From Rhodocyclales bacterium (GTDB lineage Bacteria; Pseudomonadota; Gammaproteobacteria; Burkholderiales; Rhodocyclaceae): a stretch of 57,942 nt of DNA. Position 1 is the first letter of the stretch. The number at the start of each line of letters is the position of its first letter. Shown piece by piece: positions 45,737-54,478 of the stretch. The stretch lies in NCBI GenBank assembly GCA_016235805.1, contig JACRIY010000063.1, positions 1 through 57,942 of the forward strand. Reading direction: 5' to 3'. A program made the translations under genes and the position numbers. The notes under the pieces are model-generated. The model did not search any database. It was given only the letters and a program-made list of their open reading frames with translations, and was not told the origin of the DNA.

Positions 45737-45749
45737 CGCAGCCTTCACG
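45732..45749 (+). promoter_or_regulatory. 11-bp direct repeat, putative response-regulator site
   Basis: CTTGACG at 45732-45738 and CTTCACG at 45743-45749, at the end of the kinase gene and about 40 bases before the first possible start of the second SulP gene. Spacing and half-site match those at 43588. Confidence 0.5.
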
Positions 45750-45788
45750 CAGCACCCGCTAGCATTCCGACCTGCCTCTGGACAAGGG

Positions 45789-48452
45789 ATGTTCCCTGTC
45801 GGGGACGAACATTACGATCTGCTAATATTCATGACTTCGACCCTGCCTCGGTCCGTCAACGACGTTCGCACGCATCCACCGATGAGACTGCCACCCGGCC
45901 CGCTGGGCAAGCTGTTCCCGTTTCTCCTTTGGTGGCACCTGGTCACCCGCCGCAGCCTGCGCGACGACCTGCTGGCCGGACTGACCGGGGCCCTGATCGT
46001 GCTGCCGCAGGGCGTCGCCTTCGCCACCATCGCCGGCCTGCCGCCGCAATACGGGCTGTACGCGGCGATGGTGCCGGCGGTGGTCGGCGCCCTGTTCGGC
46101 TCGAGCTGGCACCTGGTGTCGGGCCCGACCACCGCCATCTCGATCGCCGTCTTCGCCGCCCTGTCGCACCAGGCCGAGCCCGGATCGGCGCAATACATCA
46201 ACCTGGTGCTGACCCTGACCTTTCTCGTCGGCGTGTTCCAGCTGGTACTGGGGCTGGCGCGCATGGGCGCGCTGGTGAATTTCATCTCGCACACGGTGGT
46301 GATCGGCTTCACCGCCGGCGCGGCGATCCTGATCGCGGCGAGCCAGGTGCGCAACTTCTTCGGCATCGACATTCCGCGCGGCACGCCCTTCTACGAAATC
46401 ATCCGCCAGCTTGTCCTCCAGGCCGGGCAGATCAACCCCTGGGTCGCCGGGGTCGGCGCCGCCACGCTGGCGACCGGCATCCTCGCCCGCCGCTACCTGA
46501 AAAAGATTCCCTACATGATCGCGGCGATGGTGGTCGGCAGCGTGGTCGCGGAAATCTTCATCCTGTGGCGCGGCCAGGATGCCACTGGCATCATCACCGT
46601 CGGCGCCCTGCCGGCGACGTTGCCGCCCCTGTCGCTGCCGGATTTTTCGCTCGACACGCTGCGCCATACCCTCGGCCCGGCGCTGGTCATCACCATGCTG
46701 GCACTGACCGAAGCGGTGTCGATTTCGCGCGCCATCGCAGTGCGCTCGGAGCAGCGCATCGACGCCAACCAGGAGTTCATCGGCCAGGGTTTGTCCAACA
46801 TCGTCGGCGCCTTCTTCTCGGCCTATGCCTCTTCGGGCTCCTTCAACCGCAGCGGAGTGAATTACGAAGCCGGTGCGCGCACGCCGCTGGCCTCGGTATT
46901 CGCCACGGTATTCCTGATCCTCGTGCTTCTGCTGGTGGCGCCGCTCGCGGCCTACCTGCCCAACGCGGCGATGGGCGGCATCCTTTTCCTTGTGGCGTGG
47001 GGCCTGATCGACTTCCACCACATCGGCCACATCTGGCACACCAGCAAGGCGGAGTCGGCAATCCTCGCCGCGACCCTGGTCGGCACCCTGTTCAACCTCG
47101 AAGCCGGCATCTTCATCGGCGTCTTCCTCTCGCTGGTGATGTACCTCTACCGCTCGTCCAAGCCGGAGATCGTGCCCCTGGTGCCGGCCGCCAAGGAAGG
47201 CGCCTATCACTTCGAACGCGCCCGGGGCCGGCCGGAATGCCCGCAATTGCGCATCGTGCGCATCAACGGCTCGGTGTATTTCGGCGCTTCCAGCTTCGTG
47301 CAGCAGGCGCTGCAACAGATCGACGAGGACAATCCGCTGCAGAAGTCGGTGCTGATCGCCGCCAACAGCCTCAATACCATTGACATCGCCGGTGCCGAGG
47401 TTCTGGCGCAGGAGGCGCGGCGGCGGCGGCGCATGGGTGGCGGGCTCTACTTCTACCGGCTCAACCAGCCGAATTACGACTTCCTGCGCCAGGGCGGCTA
47501 CACCCACGAAATCGGCGAGGGCGCCTTCTTCCCGGTGATGACCGACGTCACCGCCGCGCTCTACTGGACGCTCGATCCCGACGTCTGCCGTACCTGCAAG
47601 ACGCGCATCTTCAAGCCCTGCACCGGCAAACTGCTGCCCGACGGCTTCCGCCGCCAGCGCCTGATGCTCGCGACGGACGGCAGCGAGTTCAGCCAGGCAC
47701 CGCAGGAAATCGCCATCGCCCTGGCCAGGAGTTTCGGCGTCACGCTGGACATCATGACTTCGATACCAGCCGCGGACGAGGATGAAACGGCGCGCGCGCG
47801 ACTCGCACTCACCGCGCGCGCAGCACTGGTGGTGGGCGTCGATACCGAACAGGTCATCCGCGTCGGCAGGCAGCCGGTGCTGGAAGTGGTCGCGGCGGCG
47901 CAGGAAGCGGACTGCAACATCCTGATCGTCGGCCGCCGTCCGCCGCGCGGCGACCTCAAGGAGCGCCTGCTGGGCGATGTCGCGACGCAGATCATCGCCC
48001 GTGCGCCCTGCCATGTCCTGATCGCCGGGTGGAAGGCGACCATGTGGCAACGGCGCATCCTGGTCGCCTGCGACGGCTCGCCCGAAAGCGACCATGTCGC
48101 CGGCGTCGCTGGACAACTGGCGAGGATTACCGGCACGCCGGTCACCCTGGTCACCGCGATTGCCGGCCCGGGCAAACGCGACGCGGTCAGCGCGGAGCTG
48201 GCACTGATCGCCGGCCGCTTGCGCGTCGATGGCATCGAGTGCGCGATCCATGTCGCGGAAGGCGTGCCTGAGAAGGTGATCGCCGCCGCCGCAAACGAGC
48301 TTGGCGCCGACCTGGTGGTGGTCGGCCATCACCAGGGTATCGGCGGCGGCGTGCCGGAGCAGATCGTCGGCGGTCTTGGCTGCGCCGTGCTGGTGGTGCA
48401 GTCGGGTGCCGAGGCCGCCAGCATCGACAGGGCTGTCGCCAACCAGGCCTAG
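45789..48452 (+). CDS. SulP-family transporter fused to STAS and two universal-stress domains
   Basis: An 887-residue SulP permease (signature PQGVAFATIAGLPPQYGLYAA) with a STAS domain (LNTIDIAGAEVLAQEARRR). It then has a Cys-rich linker C-x-x-C-x-x-x-x-x-x-x-C (near residues 600-612) and two UspA-like domains (RLMLATDGSEFSQ and RILVACDGSPESD), each with a C-terminal GRRPPRGDLKERLLG- or GHHQGIGGG-type nucleotide-binding loop. The true start may be ATG 45789, 45831 or 45882. It is the second transporter beside the two-component system. The substrate is unknown; sulfate and bicarbonate are both possible. Confidence 0.88.
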   Translation: MFPVGDEHYDLLIFMTSTLPRSVNDVRTHPPMRLPPGPLGKLFPFLLWWHLVTRRSLRDDLLAGLTGALIVLPQGVAFATIAGLPPQYGLYAAMVPAVVGALFGSSWHLVSGPTTAISIAVFAALSHQAEPGSAQYINLVLTLTFLVGVFQLVLGLARMGALVNFISHTVVIGFTAGAAILIAASQVRNFFGIDIPRGTPFYEIIRQLVLQAGQINPWVAGVGAATLATGILARRYLKKIPYMIAAMVVGSVVAEIFILWRGQDATGIITVGALPATLPPLSLPDFSLDTLRHTLGPALVITMLALTEAVSISRAIAVRSEQRIDANQEFIGQGLSNIVGAFFSAYASSGSFNRSGVNYEAGARTPLASVFATVFLILVLLLVAPLAAYLPNAAMGGILFLVAWGLIDFHHIGHIWHTSKAESAILAATLVGTLFNLEAGIFIGVFLSLVMYLYRSSKPEIVPLVPAAKEGAYHFERARGRPECPQLRIVRINGSVYFGASSFVQQALQQIDEDNPLQKSVLIAANSLNTIDIAGAEVLAQEARRRRRMGGGLYFYRLNQPNYDFLRQGGYTHEIGEGAFFPVMTDVTAALYWTLDPDVCRTCKTRIFKPCTGKLLPDGFRRQRLMLATDGSEFSQAPQEIAIALARSFGVTLDIMTSIPAADEDETARARLALTARAALVVGVDTEQVIRVGRQPVLEVVAAAQEADCNILIVGRRPPRGDLKERLLGDVATQIIARAPCHVLIAGWKATMWQRRILVACDGSPESDHVAGVAGQLARITGTPVTLVTAIAGPGKRDAVSAELALIAGRLRVDGIECAIHVAEGVPEKVIAAAANELGADLVVVGHHQGIGGGVPEQIVGGLGCAVLVVQSGAEAASIDRAVANQA

Positions 48453-48474
48453 CAGCACGGCGGCGGGAGTCTGC

Positions 48475-48480
48475 AATAAT
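48475..48480 (+). promoter_or_regulatory. candidate extended -10 for cobalamin adenosyltransferase gene
   Basis: TG-C-AATAAT, 32 bases before the ATG at 48513. It matches an extended -10 with five of six bases. No -35 is evident. Confidence 0.3.
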
Positions 48481-48512
48481 CGGCGTCCGATCCCAACCAC
48501 CCGGACCTTGCC

Positions 48513-49064
48513 ATGGGCAACAGACTCTCGAAAATCTACACCCGCACCGGCGACGCTGGAACCACCGGCCTCGGCGACGGCTCGCGCACGTCGAAGGACT
48601 CGGCCCGGGTCGCGGCCATGGGCGACGTCGACGAACTCAACTCGCTGCTCGGCGTGGTCCTCTGCGAGCCATTGCCCGACGATGTGCGCGACTTGCTCGT
48701 CGGAATCCAGCACGACCTGTTCGACCTCGGCGGCGAAATGTCCATCCCCGGCGCCACGCTGCTCAAGACCACGCAACCGGCGCGCCTGGAAGCGGCGATC
48801 GACCGCTACAACGCCGAACTGGGCCCGCTGAAGGAATTCATCCTGCCCGGCGGCACCCGGGCCGCCGCCTTGACCCACCTGGCCCGCACCGTATGCCGCC
48901 GCGCCGAGCGCATGGCGGTGGCGCTGGCAGCCGAGGAAGCCGTGTCCGACGCCGGGCGCCAGTACCTCAACCGCCTCTCCGACCTGCTGTTCGTCCTCGG
49001 TCGCTGGCTGAACAAGTCCGCCGGCGCTGGCGACGTGCTCTGGCAAAAGGGCAAGAACGCCTGA
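48513..49064 (+). CDS. ATP:cob(I)alamin adenosyltransferase, PduO type
   Basis: A 183-residue cytoplasmic enzyme that attaches the adenosyl group to cob(I)alamin. The N-terminal motif KIYTRTGDAGTTGLGDGSR binds ATP, and the later FILPGG and R-x-CRRAER and YLNRLSDLLF motifs are complete. Length is typical. No other cobalamin gene is in the window. It is convergent with the HDOD gene. Confidence 0.93.
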   Translation: MGNRLSKIYTRTGDAGTTGLGDGSRTSKDSARVAAMGDVDELNSLLGVVLCEPLPDDVRDLLVGIQHDLFDLGGEMSIPGATLLKTTQPARLEAAIDRYNAELGPLKEFILPGGTRAAALTHLARTVCRRAERMAVALAAEEAVSDAGRQYLNRLSDLLFVLGRWLNKSAGAGDVLWQKGKNA

Positions 49065-49084
49065 GACGCCCGAATGGCATGCCT

Positions 49085-49106
49085 TGCCGCGAGGGCCGGC
49101 GCGGCA
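49085..49106. terminator. hairpin between convergent genes
   Basis: TGCCGCG and CGCGGCA pair around an 8-base loop between the adenosyltransferase and HDOD stops. There is no T-run. Confidence 0.4.
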
Positions 49107-49107
49107 C

Positions 49108-49986
49108 TCAGGCGCGCGCGACGAGGACCGCGCTGAGCACTTTGAACCGCGCCAGGCACAGTTCGAGAAACTCGGCGACGGCCTCGTCGTCCGCGAGCCC
49201 GAAGCCGGCAGCAAGCCCGGGCAGCACCGGGCGCGGCGCATCGAGCGCGATGTTGAAACCCATGCGCGTCGCTAGGTTGTCCGCCAGGGCCACCGCAGCG
49301 ACATAGAAATCCTGCTCGGCAACGATCTCGCTGTCGTGGTGCTTTTCGACGACATGCAGCAGGTAGGGCGGGAGTTCCCACGACGCCATGAGCGCAGAGC
49401 CGAGGACACGATGATCGAAGCCGAGGACCTGCGCTTCCCTTTCATGCAGTGACACGCCGTCGCGTCGCGCCGGCTCGACGATCGCGGCCTGGTACTCCCT
49501 GCCCATCTGCGCGACCAGTGCGACGCGGCCGATGTCGTGCAGCAGACCGGCCATGAACGAATCCTCACCCCGGCCGGGGGCGACCCGATCGGCCAGCATC
49601 CGCGCGGCGACCGCGGCTGCGAGGCCGTGGGCCAGCAGTGGCGCCAGCAGCCGCAATTCGTCGGCATTCCTGGCCTGCGTCTGCAGGGTGTGTGTCCATA
49701 CGGCAAGGGCGAAGCTGCGTATGGTTTTCGACCCGAGAACCGTGACCGCATCGCGGATGTGCGATATCCGGCCGCGCTGGCCGTAAAAGGAGGAATTGGC
49801 GAGCTTGAGCAGTCGCGCGGTCAAGGTCGGCTCCGCCTCGACGATTTCGGCGATCTCCTTCGCGGAAACGTCAGGCGAATCCAGGGTATTCAGCAGCCGT
49901 ATGGTGACCTTCGGCAACACCGGTAACCGGGATGCGCCGCGGATGAACTCCTTTAGGCGTGCCGCCTCGCGCATGCTAATGCTCAT
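49108..49986 (-). CDS. HDOD domain signalling protein
   Basis: A 292-residue protein consisting of an HDOD domain. The start MSISMREAARLKEFIRGAS is chosen; ATG 49974 is close by. It has SRLPVLPKVTIRLLNTLDSP, NSSFYG and LGSKTIRS, and retains FMAGLLHDIGRVAL with an HD pair. HDOD proteins take part in signalling, often with cyclic-di-GMP or two-component partners, and most are not hydrolases. No effector domain is fused. Confidence 0.85.
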   Translation of the reverse strand: MSISMREAARLKEFIRGASRLPVLPKVTIRLLNTLDSPDVSAKEIAEIVEAEPTLTARLLKLANSSFYGQRGRISHIRDAVTVLGSKTIRSFALAVWTHTLQTQARNADELRLLAPLLAHGLAAAVAARMLADRVAPGRGEDSFMAGLLHDIGRVALVAQMGREYQAAIVEPARRDGVSLHEREAQVLGFDHRVLGSALMASWELPPYLLHVVEKHHDSEIVAEQDFYVAAVALADNLATRMGFNIALDAPRPVLPGLAAGFGLADDEAVAEFLELCLARFKVLSAVLVARA

Positions 49987-50129
49987 ATCAGCGAGAGACA
50001 CTCGCCAGCGATGAAACACGCGAAACGCAAAATGAAGGCCCACCCCTCCCATCCCCCCCTCACGGGGAGGCTTCTGGTCAGCTCGCGTCGCTCGACTATC
50101 ACCCGCCGCTCCGAACCAGCTTTTTCAAG

Positions 50130-50882
50130 TTAAAGGCCGACGGCGAGTCGGTCGGCGAGCTTCCCCGGCAGGGCGAGGGATCGAATCTTCCCGGCGGTCG
50201 TCGCATGGGGATAGGAAACCCGGTGGAATGCCACATGCGAACCGTCGAAGGTGACAAAACATGCGCGGGGATCGCCATCCCGCGGCTGGCCTACCGAGCC
50301 GACACTGACATAAAGCCGTTCCTCCTCGGCCACATGGAACTCGTGCATTCCCGGATGCGGATGGAGGAATCCTTCTGCGGTCGCCAGGAAGGGTTTGTGG
50401 TTGTGGCCGACGAAGCAGATGCGGAAGTCGATGAAGTCGTTCTCCAGCGACTCGACAAGATCGTCGAAGGTCGAATGTCCGCTGCGGTCGGATTCCCTCA
50501 GATACTCATTGAGCGTGTTGCGGACCGCACCGTGGGCGAAAAGGATGTCGCGGTTCTGATGGCATGGCTCCAGTTCGCCCAGCCGGTCGAGGAGGCCGGC
50601 CTTCGAAATCCGTTGCCGGGTCCAGTCGAGGGCTTCCCTGGCGGTGACATTGAAAGTCATCCCTTCATCGGGATGGAGCAGGGCATGCTCGTGGTTGCCC
50701 ATCAGGCGCAGGCAGCAGCGGCTCTCGGTAAGCAGCACGCAGGCTTCCGGATCGGGACCGTAACCGACGACATCGCCCAGCGAATAAATCGCCCCGATGT
50801 CCAGTTCGTCGATCCTGGCGAGAACGGCCCGCAAAGCCTCGAGGTTCCCATGCACATCGGATATGACAGCAAACTTGCCCAT
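50130..50882 (-). CDS. calcineurin-like metallophosphoesterase
   Basis: A 250-residue metallophosphoesterase with all family motifs: DVHGN (residues about 9-13), GDVVGYGPDP, GNHEHA, HGA and GHNHKP, which bind two metals. The C-terminal GSVGQPRDGDPRACF is typical of the predicted phosphodiesterase (YfcE-related) group. Start ATG 50882 opens MGKFAVISD; ATG 50894 is a few codons upstream. It is likely to act on phosphodiesters or phosphoproteins; the substrate is unknown. Confidence 0.88.
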   Translation of the reverse strand: MGKFAVISDVHGNLEALRAVLARIDELDIGAIYSLGDVVGYGPDPEACVLLTESRCCLRLMGNHEHALLHPDEGMTFNVTAREALDWTRQRISKAGLLDRLGELEPCHQNRDILFAHGAVRNTLNEYLRESDRSGHSTFDDLVESLENDFIDFRICFVGHNHKPFLATAEGFLHPHPGMHEFHVAEEERLYVSVGSVGQPRDGDPRACFVTFDGSHVAFHRVSYPHATTAGKIRSLALPGKLADRLAVGL

Positions 50883-51125
50883 GAATTCCATCAACCCCGC
50901 AGCGGTATGCGGTCATGAAGTTGTGTCGGAAGTGATCGTGAATGACCACCGGAACGCGACGCGCAGCCCAAAAACCTGCCAATCCCGACCTTCCATTCTA
51001 CCCAGCCAAAATCAGGAACATGACAATCGTTGCAAGCATGGCACATTCGGAACGCACCTTCGTCACGATGCCTGAGAATGGTAAAGCCTACTATTCTGGT
51101 ATGGTTTTAACTTTATGATTCATAA

Positions 51126-51139
51126 ATGATTTGCGTCAA
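51126..51139 (+). promoter_or_regulatory. FNR/Dnr-type operator
   Basis: ATGAT-TTGC-GTCAA matches eight of ten bases of the FNR consensus TTGAT-N4-ATCAA and has the invariant core TGA-N6-TCA. CATAGT near 51160 would be a -10 placed as in a class II activated promoter, and the DUF2249 gene starts at 51198. The rest of the 315-base gap from 50883 shows nothing clear. Confidence 0.6.
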
Positions 51140-51197
51140 TTTTCAAACGGAGCAAAGGCGGCATAGTGGCAACACCCTCAACAACCGGTAGCCTGCC

Positions 51198-51449
51198 ATG
51201 CACATTCACACTTCCCCTGATTCGATCTATCCCTTCGATGCCCGCGGCGTTGCCAAGCGCTTTCGCCATGCGGCGATCTTCGGCGCGCTGGATGCCCTGC
51301 GCGCCGGCGAGACCATGCGTTTCGTCAATGACCACGATCCGCTGCCGCTGCTCGAACAACTGGCCCAACGCTACGGCGCGGCCGTCGAGATCGGTTACCG
51401 GCAGCGCGAACCGGGCAACATCGTGATCGACTTCGTCAAGAAGCAATGA
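51198..51449 (+). CDS. DUF2249 domain protein
   Basis: An 83-residue small protein of the DUF2249 family (IYPFDARGVAKRFRHAAIF and DHDPLPLLEQL, ending GNIVIDFVKK). The family is common near denitrification and nitric-oxide genes, and the FNR-type site just upstream fits anaerobic or NO control. Its molecular role is not known. It precedes the next gene by nine bases. Confidence 0.8.
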   Translation: MHIHTSPDSIYPFDARGVAKRFRHAAIFGALDALRAGETMRFVNDHDPLPLLEQLAQRYGAAVEIGYRQREPGNIVIDFVKKQ

Positions 51450-51458
51450 CCGGACGCG

Positions 51459-52124
51459 ATGTCCATTTCCTTCTACGAACAGGTAGGCAGCCTCACGGTT
51501 CATGACCCGCTGGCCGAATTCCTCGGCGCCGCCGAAGGCGGCCGCATCGAGTACCGCTATGCCGATGCGGTAAGGCTGGCGGGGCACTCCTGCCCGACTG
51601 TGGCATCCGCCTACTGGATGACGCTGAAGGCGCTGGAATACCTGTATCCGGAGCGCCTGCCCGAGCGCGGCGGGATACGCGTCGACTTTCGCGCCGACAG
51701 GTTGTCGGGCGTAACCGGCGTCATCGCCAGCGTCGTCACCTTGCTTACCGGGGCCACGCTGGACGCGGGATTCAAGGGCATCGCCGGTCGCTTCGGGCGG
51801 CGCAATCTGATGTCATTCGAGGCCGACATCGACGGCGAGATGCGCTTCACGCGACTGGATACGGGCACGGCGGTCGATGTTCGCACAGACGTGCACCGGG
51901 TGCCTTTCGCGCCGGCGACATCGGCGCTGATGCAGAAATGCCTGGACGGCAGCGCCAGCGCGATCGAAGCCGAAGAGTTCCGCGCCTGCTGGCAGGCACG
52001 CGTACGCGCGCTGCTGATCGAGCACGGCGACGATCCGGAGGTATTCGTGTTGCGCGCGGTGACGATGCAGCACGACGAAGCCCGGTCGGGCTCCGTCGCG
52101 GAACCGCGCCTAAGCGTGTCCTGA
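51459..52124 (+). CDS. FmdE-like conserved protein
   Basis: A 221-residue protein. The HSCPTVASAYWMTLKALEYL segment with a His-x-Cys pair and the GVTGVIASVVTLLTGAT stretch resemble FmdE-domain proteins, whose Cys can bind a metal. The match is moderate. It is cotranscribed with the DUF2249 gene, so both probably act in the same low-oxygen process. There is no signal peptide. It may be a metal-binding or regulatory protein. Confidence 0.55.
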   Translation: MSISFYEQVGSLTVHDPLAEFLGAAEGGRIEYRYADAVRLAGHSCPTVASAYWMTLKALEYLYPERLPERGGIRVDFRADRLSGVTGVIASVVTLLTGATLDAGFKGIAGRFGRRNLMSFEADIDGEMRFTRLDTGTAVDVRTDVHRVPFAPATSALMQKCLDGSASAIEAEEFRACWQARVRALLIEHGDDPEVFVLRAVTMQHDEARSGSVAEPRLSVS

Positions 52125-52901
52125 CCTGCGCCGCCGAATCATTCCGAGCAGGCCCAGTCCGGCGAGCAACATCGCGTAGGTCTCGGGCTCAGGCACCGGA
52201 GCAGCCGCCTGGAGGTCCAGCGAGGTCGAAATGGTCAGGTTGGATCCGACCGTATGGCGTTCGGCGAAGAAGAAATCGAAGGAATAGTTGCCAGCGGACT
52301 TGCCGGGGCCAAACAGGGTGTCGAGATTCACGGTCTGCGACGCGTAGCCGTGAATGCCGCCGAGGTCGATGCCGAGCTTCTTGTCGAAATAGACCCAGAC
52401 GTCATCGTCGCCGCCGAAAGTGAATGTCTGCCCTGTTCCAGGGTTGTAACCGAAGGTAGCGGCTATCTGGTAGGTGAAATGGTAGTTGTGACCGCAGCAG
52501 TAGTCGCCCAGCAGTTGTCCGTCGATCGGGAAAAAGCTGAAGTTCGAATAGGTGTAGGTACCCGACCCGGCAAAAGTCTCGGTTAGGGTGATCGAATGGG
52601 AAACACTGGGCGCAGCGGCACCGAACCATTCGTTGAACGAGGCCGTGGAATTTACCGAACCATAGCCGCCCGTGCCGATATAGGTCGGCGCCGTTCCCGC
52701 CAGCGTCGAACTGACCATCCCCGGATTCACGCCACCGACGCCAGCCTCGAAATCCGGGTTGCTGTATCCCGGCGCCAAAGTCCCGGGAACGAAGTCCCTC
52801 ACGGTGCCCGTCAACGTGGTGGTGGCCTGCGCAAGCGCGGAACCCGAAAAGCCCGCGGTCAAACCGGCGGCAACAATTGCGGCAATGGCTATTGTCCTCA
52901 T
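52110..52901 (-). CDS. PEP-CTERM fibro-slime domain protein
   Basis: A 263-residue secreted protein. A signal peptide is present (about 1-25). A fibro-slime domain shows GGDDDVWVYFDKKLGIDLGGIH and FDFFFAERHTVGSNL, and a PEP-CTERM sorting tail ends it (PVPEPETYAMLLAGLGLL, then basic residues). It should be handled by an exosortase and placed at the cell surface or in the matrix. AGGAGG lies six bases from ATG 52901, which decides this start over ATG 52907. Its end overlaps the convergent FmdE-like gene by 15 bases. Confidence 0.87.
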   Translation of the reverse strand: MRTIAIAAIVAAGLTAGFSGSALAQATTTLTGTVRDFVPGTLAPGYSNPDFEAGVGGVNPGMVSSTLAGTAPTYIGTGGYGSVNSTASFNEWFGAAAPSVSHSITLTETFAGSGTYTYSNFSFFPIDGQLLGDYCCGHNYHFTYQIAATFGYNPGTGQTFTFGGDDDVWVYFDKKLGIDLGGIHGYASQTVNLDTLFGPGKSAGNYSFDFFFAERHTVGSNLTISTSLDLQAAAPVPEPETYAMLLAGLGLLGMIRRRRSGHA

Positions 52902-53063
52902 TTCCATCCTCCTCGCACCTTGAATTATTCGACCACACCGAAGTCGCTGCATGCTGCGATCCGCGACGCCTTGGGCAAAGCATGCGCCTGCCGACCGCCG
53001 GGAACAATAGTCCATTCGGGCCAATCGCCTGGTTCGGAGCGGTCAAGCGATCCCGGCCGGAGC

Positions 53064-53594
53064 CTAGCGAATCCGCGAACGCCGCGCTTCCATGCAGGAC
53101 ATCAGTTGCGCACTGACGTTGCGCAAACGCTGGTTGAGCAGCATCAGCAGCTCCATCATCAGCTTGACGCCGATGCGCGGCACCTCGGTCAGTATCCGCG
53201 ACAGGCTTTCACGGTCGAGCACGGCGATTTCCACCGTCTCAAGGGCGACGCAACTCGCGAAGCGCGGTTCGCCGTCAATCAGAGACATTTCGCCCAGCGT
53301 CTTGCCGGGGCCCGCAGTACCCATGATCTGCGGCAAGCCACGCATGTCTTTTTTGACGATCTCGACGCTGCCCTGAAGCAGCAGCAACATGAAGTCGCCA
53401 TTGTCGCCTTCGTGGATGATCTCGGCGCCGAGCGGCGCGCGGTAACAGCGCATGTAGCGCGCCAGACCTTCCAGCTCTTCCGGATCGAAATCCTCGAACA
53501 ACTGGATCGCTTCGATGATTTCCCGGATGCGGCCGACGAAGGGCACGGCATCACCGAGGAATTCAACATTGGGAATCCGGTCGATCAGGGTCAT
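53064..53594 (-). CDS. cyclic nucleotide-binding domain protein
   Basis: A 176-residue protein. A cNMP-binding domain (about 30-145) contains EIIHEGDNGDFMLLLLQGSVEI, GKTLGEMSLIDGEPRFASCVA, and a C-terminal helical stretch with no DNA-binding domain. The frame is open far upstream to 54644, but it is out of place with the UbiA-like gene; MTLIDRIPNVEF is the likely start. It begins two bases after the UbiA-like stop, so it is cotranscribed with it. Confidence 0.8.
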   Translation of the reverse strand: MTLIDRIPNVEFLGDAVPFVGRIREIIEAIQLFEDFDPEELEGLARYMRCYRAPLGAEIIHEGDNGDFMLLLLQGSVEIVKKDMRGLPQIMGTAGPGKTLGEMSLIDGEPRFASCVALETVEIAVLDRESLSRILTEVPRIGVKLMMELLMLLNQRLRNVSAQLMSCMEARRSRIR

Positions 53595-53596
53595 GG

Positions 53597-54478
53597 TCAG
53601 GGGATTGTAACTCCGCCCAGCAGGAACAGCACGAGCAGCAACCAACCCGCGGTTGCCGCCAGCAAATGGGGGTCGGTCAGCAGTTCCTGCGCCGGATCGC
53701 CGCCGCCGCCGCGCGCATGCAGGCGCCACAGGTAGCGCAGCATCCCGTAGAGCACGAAGGGCACCGTTGCGATCAGGCCGCGCGTCCCGTGCAGGGCGAC
53801 GGTTTCGGTACTGACGGTATAGAGCGCATAGGAAATCACCGTACCGGTCGCAGCGATGGCTATGAACTGGTCGAGCATCGGGGCCGTGTAATGCTCCAGC
53901 ACGCGGCGATGCCCGGCGCTGTCTTCCGGCAGGGCCAGCAGTTCGGCGCTGCGCTTGGCGAAGCCGAGGAACAGCGTCAGCATCAGGCCGCACAGCAGCA
54001 GCCATTGCGACGGGGCGATGTCCAGGCCCAGCGTGCCGGCCAGGATGCGCAACATGAAGCCGGCGGCGATGATGAACACGTCTAGGATCACCACATGCTT
54101 GAGACCGAAACTGTAGCCGACGTTGAGCACGACATAGGCGACGAAGACCCAGGGCGCCGAGCCGGCCCAGCGCCAGGCGATGACGCCGCCGGCAACGAGG
54201 CAGGCCGCCGCCAGCACGCCGGCGGCGCCGACGCCCACCGCCCCCGTGACCAGTGGCCGCCGCTTCTTTTTCGGATGCAGCCGATCCTGCTCGCGGTCGA
54301 TAAGATCGTTCATGACATATACCGCCGAAGCGAGCAGGCAAAAGGCGGCAAAGGCAGCCAGTGCCTGGCCCAGCTTGACCGGATCGTTCCAGGCGTGACC
54401 GAACAGCAGGCCGAGGAAGACGAAGCCGTTCTTGACCCACTGGTGTGGGCGCAAGAGACGCAGCAAGGGCGGCATCAT
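53597..54478 (-). CDS. UbiA-family prenyltransferase, decaprenyl-phosphate phosphoribosyltransferase-like
   Basis: A 293-residue membrane protein of the UbiA superfamily with about eight to nine helices. The first Asp-rich motif reads NDLIDREQD. Overall it resembles the DPPR synthase-like branch, which moves 5-phosphoribose onto polyprenyl phosphate, starting a lipid-linked pentose. Start ATG 54478 (MMPPLL) overlaps the glycosyltransferase stop by four bases (ATGA). No dprE1/dprE2-type epimerase is in the window, so the final sugar is not known. Confidence 0.75.
   Translation of the reverse strand: MMPPLLRLLRPHQWVKNGFVFLGLLFGHAWNDPVKLGQALAAFAAFCLLASAVYVMNDLIDREQDRLHPKKKRRPLVTGAVGVGAAGVLAAACLVAGGVIAWRWAGSAPWVFVAYVVLNVGYSFGLKHVVILDVFIIAAGFMLRILAGTLGLDIAPSQWLLLCGLMLTLFLGFAKRSAELLALPEDSAGHRRVLEHYTAPMLDQFIAIAATGTVISYALYTVSTETVALHGTRGLIATVPFVLYGMLRYLWRLHARGGGGDPAQELLTDPHLLAATAGWLLLVLFLLGGVTIP

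Noticed and set aside
45822..49241. A 1139-codon open frame on the minus strand across the second SulP gene
   Set aside because: It has no homology-like sequence, is rich in His, Gly, Asp and Arg as antisense frames of GC-rich genes are, and opposes clear SulP, STAS and Usp motifs.
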